A program made the position numbers and the translations under genes. The notes beneath the pieces were generated by a model. The model saw only the letters and a list, made by a program, of their open reading frames with translations. It was not told the origin of the DNA and ran no database searches. Below are positions 58,532 to 64,000 of a stretch of DNA of 64,000 nucleotides, in pieces. Source of the DNA: Paragyromitra xinjiangensis (Eukaryota > Ascomycota > Pezizomycetes > Pezizales > Discinaceae); contig JBCAMK010000008.1 of NCBI GenBank assembly GCA_038503065.1, forward strand, positions 1,054,001 through 1,118,000, read 5' to 3'. Numbering within the stretch: the stretch's first letter is position 1; each line of letters begins with the position of its first letter.

Positions 58532-60904
58532 GCTTGGGGTTTGAGGAATGCTGATTATAGAATGTCTATATCGGTTTATAAGTGGGTATGGGCTAGGGGC
58601 GTTATCGGAGGTCTCAATCTTTGAAGTGAGGACTGGGGAGCCTTGGATATGAGGAATGACTAGGAGCTTTTTCCTATAATAATGGTGAGATTGAAAAAAC
58701 ACCACTTCGTGTCAATAAGAATACAAAGTAGCTTACCTTTTCTTTGATAGTCTTTTAGCAAATTCACCTAATTTTAGGTGTTAATATCACTCAAGGCTAT
58801 GCATGCTTAATAGAGTAAATTAAAGGGAAGAAGTGAAGAAAGAGATCACTACTTAAGTGTGTTAGTGGGTGACGAGTGAGATGTTATGATTATTATTTTT
58901 TGTTTCTCTTTCCGTGTAGGCATATGCAACTGCCTGGACTGTTATGCAGTTCCACGAAGCTTGCTTCTGTATTCTTGTCTTCCTCTGCAGCTGGCCTAAT
59001 AATCCGGGCCCGTGACTCTGACCAGGACCCCTACAGACTGGCCAGAAATCCCTTTTTATGGTATTCGCGAATACTGGGTGTCTACGATATTTTCGTTTAA
59101 TCGCGTGTGTACTACATATACTTTCCCGTTCGCCATCACTCCTGTCACTACCTTTTTCCAACCAGCGAAAGTACGTGATGTGTGGTTGGCTGGAAAGTCG
59201 GACGTCATGACTGTACCTGGTCTTCCCCAATTGAGATTTTACTGGTAGACTTCTTATCATTAAGTGGCATGTGTCTTTGTTTAAGAATATTATTTCCAGC
59301 GAAAAACAAAGTTTTTTGTGGGAATTGACTAATGGGTGACAGGTTGTGGGTGGTAGAATCTAAACGTCAGGAGAGAGTATCTCACTTGCTCTTTTGTGAA
59401 ATGACGACGTTGAGAGCACGTGAATTGTGTTATCGTTGGCTGGTCATGGCTGCCGAGAGAAGTGGTGTCGAAAAAAATGCTTGATATTGTGGCTTTTACA
59501 AGGAAAATTATCAAGCCTTAGAAGCATATTTAGATATGTATCGGTACCACCATACTATCAAACTTGTCTGAGTAGTAATTTTTTGGTTTCTAAAGCATCC
59601 AGGGAACTAGGGAACTCTATGGGCTTATTGGAGTCTAAAACGTAAGCTGAAGGCCAAAATTCCTCTAAAGGGGGGTTTTAAGAATTTATTCACTATTGAT
59701 TGAACTGTTAAGCGAGAGGTGTGTGACTTGGGGGGTCTGAGAACTAGATTGCAGATGGTAGCTGGTGAGATGAATGGTTCGCAGAAAGGAAATTAGGTTA
59801 ACGCGGGGTTTAAGCTTACTGTGGGTAAGCAAGGAAAGGCCGCGTAAGGAACGCGCTAGGAATATTTCCACCGTTAGCCAATGAGTGGATAGGATTGTGT
59901 AATTGTTGTGACTAGAAAGGAGCTGGTTGGAGAGGCTTGTGTGCTTACCCTCCTGGTTTCATGAAAACTTTTTTTTAGGTTTTTTTGGACTTCTGAGGAT
60001 ATTTTAGGTGAATTTTGGAGCTAAGTCGGTACTCTGGACCCTAGATATGTAGTAAGTCGTGGACGGGCTACGCACGGGATCAGGTAAAAGTCGCCAGGAT
60101 TGGCCCCGTGATTGGCATTCTGGAAATAAAGTGTAGAAACCGTGCCATCGGTTTAGTTGAGCACGCCAAGGTTGATATTGGGATTGTTGGTCGAGTGAGT
60201 AGACGTGATTTCACATGCCTAGCGTGATACAAACTCTAAGTGTAACCCTTCACCAGGAAGTGAGCTAACACCTGCAGGCTTAATCGGTAGAGAAGCTGGC
60301 TTTTGTTCCAAGCGCCTGGTATTTTCTACCCAAGGCCTTGAGACTAGCTTAGCAAGGTGTAGCCTCACTTTCTTGTTAATGGTTATCTCTTTATACGCTG
60401 GTACTCCGATGCTGCCAATGTTAATCTGAGAAACTAAACCGTATTAGAGAAAAGCTGACCTCATGCGCAAGCCACACATCTAAGGCCCTCTGAGACACTA
60501 TATATTTGGAAGGGAGTTGGTAGCGTTACTAGCGTAAAGGATAAGTATTAGCAGTATTTTGATGTCTTTGTGAGATTTGGGATGGTTGATGAGGTCAGAG
60601 AGGTAGGCTTTATATTTTAATTCATTCAAGTACATTGGTCTCAATCGTGGTAAGATATTCGCTGATGGGTTGACGTCTAAGCATAGGTTTCCAAGTCTAC
60701 GAGAATGTTCGGTCAGATATATTGATAGCCCTGACATAGTGAACGGGGGCTATGTTCTTTGGGCCACGAGTCAACCATAATCTCGGGAGTTCGGTTGATA
60801 GAACACAGTAACAGTATTAATCTCTTGTTTGCATGCTTTTCTATATTAAGGAATTTCTCCCTACCGCTCGTGAATAACATATGTACCATTGACATGGAAA
60901 TTTA
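58532..60904. other. Gene-free spacer
   Basis: No coding sequence, repeat family copy or structured RNA is supported. A tRNA-like stretch near 60280 was examined and rejected. Confidence 0.4.
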
Positions 60905-61012
60905 GAGAAGGATCATGAAAACACATCCTGAAGTAAACACTACAGCCAAATAGACACCCGAAGCCCCCTCAACCCCCATACTCTTATCCTCAGGAGACTT
61001 CCCACCCGAATC
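60905..61012 (-). other. In-frame post-stop tail resembling a GPI-anchor signal
   Basis: After the TAG of the glucanase gene (61013-61015) the same frame stays open for 36 codons to a TAA at 60902-60904. It encodes a Gly/Ser/Lys/Glu spacer with small residues (E-G-A-S-G) and then a 17-residue hydrophobic end (VYLAVVFTSGCVFMILL). That arrangement matches a glycosylphosphatidylinositol attachment signal. Whether it is ever translated is unknown. Confidence 0.5.
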
Positions 61013-62203
61013 CTAAGTATAACCAGCGCAAACGTTCCAGCTATACGCATCCAACGGGTTCTGAGGGATAACGCCAGCAGCAACAGCCTGTTGGTAACCC
61101 CACCTCCAATCATTACGTCCACCAATCCAGTTGACCTTCCAGGTCCAGTAAATCCACCCGTCAATCTTTTCATAGCTAAGGAACTGAGCACCCCACCACT
61201 TACGATACCACGCGACAGCGTCCGAAGCCGTGAGTGAGAAATCACCACTCCATTCGACCGAATCAGCGACGCTAAGACTCCACTCGCCGGTGACAACGGG
61301 CCAGTTTCCGCTGCGATCGTCGGTACATGAGTGGTGCATATACCCATCACGGGTAAGCGGGACACCAGGAGTCCATTTAACGTAATGATGATCGTCGTAG
61401 AAGGCGAAGTACTTATTGGGAAGGTTTGCGTTGGGATCTCCGGCGCCCCACTTCTGGTTCATCATCTGGATGTGGAGATAATTTTCCTTCGCGGTGTTGA
61501 GTTTCGCCTCTGCTGCACGGATGCGGCTATAGGCGGTGGGGTAGAAGGTCTGTACTAGGGAGGGATATACAGGGTTTGTGGAAGGCTCGTTGACAACCTC
61601 GATGGTTCCGACGCTCCAGAAGTTTGAGTTCGTGTGGATGATGTTGGTGATCCACTCGAGGAACTTGTACGCACGTTCGTACTGGTAGTCGACGTAGAAC
61701 CCTGCAGTGGGTGCGTACTGCCCTGTGAAGGGCTGATTGGCCTGCTGGGCGCCTGGCGCACCGTGGAGATCGATGATGACATAGAGACCTGCAGCTCTAG
61801 CCCATCCACAGACACGTTCGAGGTACTGGAAACCTCCCTGAGGGAAGTGTTCACTGTCGGTGTACACAATATTTTCGTACATCCAGTATCCGACAGGGAT
61901 ACGAATGGTGTTTAATCCTAAACTCTTGATTTGGGTGATATCGGCCTGGGTGATCCATCGGTTCCAATGCGCTTGGAAAGCGGCATTGGCTTGAGTTTGA
62001 CCGAGTTTTAGAACGCAGTCGAATTCGGAGCGCTGGTCTCCGCATCCCATTGTGTTCCATTCATCGTACATCATCCATGGTTCAATAATGAAGAGACCGC
62101 CCAAGTTTACACCACGGATTTTGTCCGCTGCGGGCATCCACGCGCTTGCGAGGTTTGGAATGGTCGCCAGAAGCGACCCGTAAAGGAGAGTAGTGAGCTT
62201 CAT
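61013..62203 (-). CDS. Secreted GH5 glucanase, probably endo-beta-1,6-glucanase
   Basis: Single-exon gene of 396 residues. A signal peptide (residues 1-21, ending L-A-S-A) precedes a GH5 (beta/alpha)8 domain. Family marks are R-G-V-N-L-G-G near 30, R-I-P-V-G-Y-W near 101-107, D-L-H-G-A-P-G near 145-151, the acid/base Glu206 in V-V-N-E-P and the nucleophile Glu307 in T-G-E-W-S. The N-terminal E-P-W-M then G-C-G-D-Q-R-S-E-F-D-C pattern is that of fungal glucan endo-1,6-beta-glucosidases rather than classical exo-1,3-glucanases. The substrate is expected to be beta-1,6-glucan of its own or another fungus's cell wall; the subfamily call is by recollection of the family pattern. The gene ends with TAG directly followed by an in-frame GPI-like tail. 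Confidence 0.88.
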   Translation of the reverse strand: MKLTTLLYGSLLATIPNLASAWMPAADKIRGVNLGGLFIIEPWMMYDEWNTMGCGDQRSEFDCVLKLGQTQANAAFQAHWNRWITQADITQIKSLGLNTIRIPVGYWMYENIVYTDSEHFPQGGFQYLERVCGWARAAGLYVIIDLHGAPGAQQANQPFTGQYAPTAGFYVDYQYERAYKFLEWITNIIHTNSNFWSVGTIEVVNEPSTNPVYPSLVQTFYPTAYSRIRAAEAKLNTAKENYLHIQMMNQKWGAGDPNANLPNKYFAFYDDHHYVKWTPGVPLTRDGYMHHSCTDDRSGNWPVVTGEWSLSVADSVEWSGDFSLTASDAVAWYRKWWGAQFLSYEKIDGWIYWTWKVNWIGGRNDWRWGYQQAVAAGVIPQNPLDAYSWNVCAGYT

Positions 62204-64000
62204 GGTGAAGCGATAAAGGAGGGTTGACCAGAAAGACCGATGGGGGAAAGATCAGAAGCTACCAACGTGCAGCTTAGGATCGGAGGGTGTGAGGATACCT
62301 AAGCACAAGCCTGAAAGCTGGTGATGAAGGAGGTGAAGATGAGACTGCTGGAAACTGGTCGCCTTATGTAGGTAAATTTCCTACTATAGGATACCGCTTG
62401 TTGTGTTGGTGTCCCTCTAAGCCGCAATAATCAATAACCATGCAAGCATATGTGCCTGTGCATGAAGATTGGTGATTGGTTTTTCCCAACTCTAATACTC
62501 ATCAGTAAAAGAATTCGGTGAAGTCATAGGCCGAGAAGCGCCAATAAGGAATAAGGTACACAGTAAAGCATCAGCCCTCGATGCTGTAACCACCCTTCCG
62601 GCCGGCCTTGATATGTGGGGCGTTTCCGACGTGATATGTGCCTCTAGACTATTCACAGATCGGTCATTACACAACCTATTAAGTCCAGTGTTTTCCAAGG
62701 ATTTTTGGGGGAACCCTCGGGGAAATGCTCACTTCTGGTTTGCGGCAATAGCTTTATGATTTGAGTTACCACGTTCAAGCCCGTTCAAGCGAAACAAGGA
62801 GAAGCATTACCTAGCACGCGTCAGGAAGCTGTTAGGTGGTACTGGGTGCTGTTAAAAGCAACGGGGATCATGGCTAGGGGAATTATGCGGTTACAGGGAT
62901 TATCGTTTGGGATTGGCTTGCCGAGAGCCTTACCGGAGTTGATTCACCCTCAGAGTCCCAATGTGTCGAAGCCTAAATCTTTCGCTAGTGGTTCTACGGA
63001 CGCAGTACCTGCATCGGACGAAGCTTGAAAAAAATGATTCTTGGTATGTAGAAATACCCAGAATCACCTTCTCCACAATCGGTTCGGAGTTTTCGCGAGC
63101 AATTGCATGTGAATCATAACATACCGAGTTTTCGGGAATAACGGGAAAGTCTTTCAATAGCACGGTTTAGTAATCATTTAAGGTACCTAGATGCTCTATT
63201 GAAAGGGCGGGGATGTCAAGTGACCGAATAGTCAAATGTGAAAGGGATATATGGCTTACTTGCGTCAGGATTTAAGTTGCAATAGAAAATAAAGTGTAAG
63301 AACCGACGCATCAAAGAACCAAAACGAGATCTCACCAACAGGCTCCAACACAAAATTCATTTTTCAGATCCATACTGGATGGTCTACTCGTGGCAGGAGC
63401 AGGGTTAAGGCTTGCCAACGCGAAATTGAAGGATCAGCATACACAGCCCTAGATTCGAAAATAGGCTTCCGTGCCAACACCCTGGCAATCTGTTATTGAT
63501 AGGTTCCCCCTTCTTTTTTTTTGTTTATTGTGGTCCGGGCTGGCGGATCCCTCACTTTATCACATTTATCGCATGGTGCAGCCATACCTTAATTCGAAGG
63601 AGTAGGTACAACAGTAGTTTCCATCGAAAGGTAGTACTCAAGAAGTTAGTACTGAAGAACTTTATTCCCAGTGTAGAAGCTCGAGGTAATACCGTTCAGT
63701 GATTATTACCCCAATACCTGAGGAATTTATTAGACTAGTAATTTCTATTAGAAATACCACTCACACTATATATGACGGCCGGCCGAGAGTTGTAGCTATT
63801 AGTGCTCTGTTTGCAGAGGCGAGATTTAGCCCCCGAAGTGTTGCAAGGCTCTGGCGTAGCATAAAGCGAGTGAGCGTTAAAAGATAAGCGAGCATGATTT
63901 GATTCATCGCCACGCGATCAAGGAGAACGAATTACAATGCTTCGCCACTTAGCTAGGATGGAAAGGAAGTCACACAGCATAATGAAAACACATCTGCGAT
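62204..64000. other. Upstream region of the glucanase and end of window
   Basis: The first 150-200 bp are the glucanase promoter side. Beyond this no gene, repeat or RNA is recognised. The short frames near 62846 and 63496 lack support. Confidence 0.4.

Noticed and set aside
60276..60345. tRNA-like AATCGGTAGAGAAGC stretch
   Set aside because: It looks like a D-arm, but there is no T-arm or acceptor stem at the right distance.

Overview
The window reads as nuclear DNA of a filamentous ascomycete (Pezizomycotina). The genes have short spliceosomal introns (about 48-140 nt), pyrimidine-rich leaders, and typical fungal products: a Fig1-family membrane protein, Bni4, Dus1, an Arl3/ARFRP1 GTPase, a GH5 beta-1,6-glucanase and a PHD/AT-hook chromatin protein. 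Genes are sparse (about a quarter of the sequence codes) and lie in repeat-bearing spacers. The class is not certain; a large-genome lineage such as Pezizomycetes would fit, but that is inference.

Left part (1-20.1 kb): a Fig1-like four-helix membrane protein whose first lumenal/extracellular loop carries six tandem ~29-residue units, each starting at a Lys-Arg Kex2-type site (892-2667, +). It is followed by a palindromic terminal-inverted-repeat element (3009-3559), a microsatellite-tailed retroposon with target-site duplications (4189-4364), a six-exon C2H2 zinc-finger gene (7625-10817, -), a three-exon gene with a duplicated helix-rich domain (12825-13698, -), and a second C2H2 gene (18802-20063, +) that shares an intron position and C-terminal block with the first.

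Middle (20-38 kb): a long gene-free spacer, a PHD-finger/AT-hook gene (26084-29166, +), another spacer with two retroposon remnants near 33 kb, then a head-to-head pair: DUS1 (34966-36525, -) and ARL3/ARFRP1 (36862-37676, +), separated by 336 bp.

Right part (38-64 kb): spacers with dispersed repeats, a tandem pair of small paralogous orphan genes (43534-43966 and 44382-44792, -) whose upstream block is far more similar than their proteins, a Bni4 homologue (52293-54908, +), an intronless orphan (57680-58531, +) and a secreted GH5 glucanase (61013-62203, -) whose stop codon is followed in frame by a GPI-signal-like tail.

The most unusual signals are: (1) the Fig1/Kex2-repeat fusion, (2) a family of tiny, 5'-truncated retroposons with interchangeable microsatellite tails and clear target duplications, (3) strong over-representation of the palindrome TACATGTA, confined to non-coding DNA, (4) the post-stop GPI-like tail of the glucanase and (5) the tandem orphan pair. 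Exon structures were worked out by hand from splice motifs and reading-frame continuity. No database search was possible.
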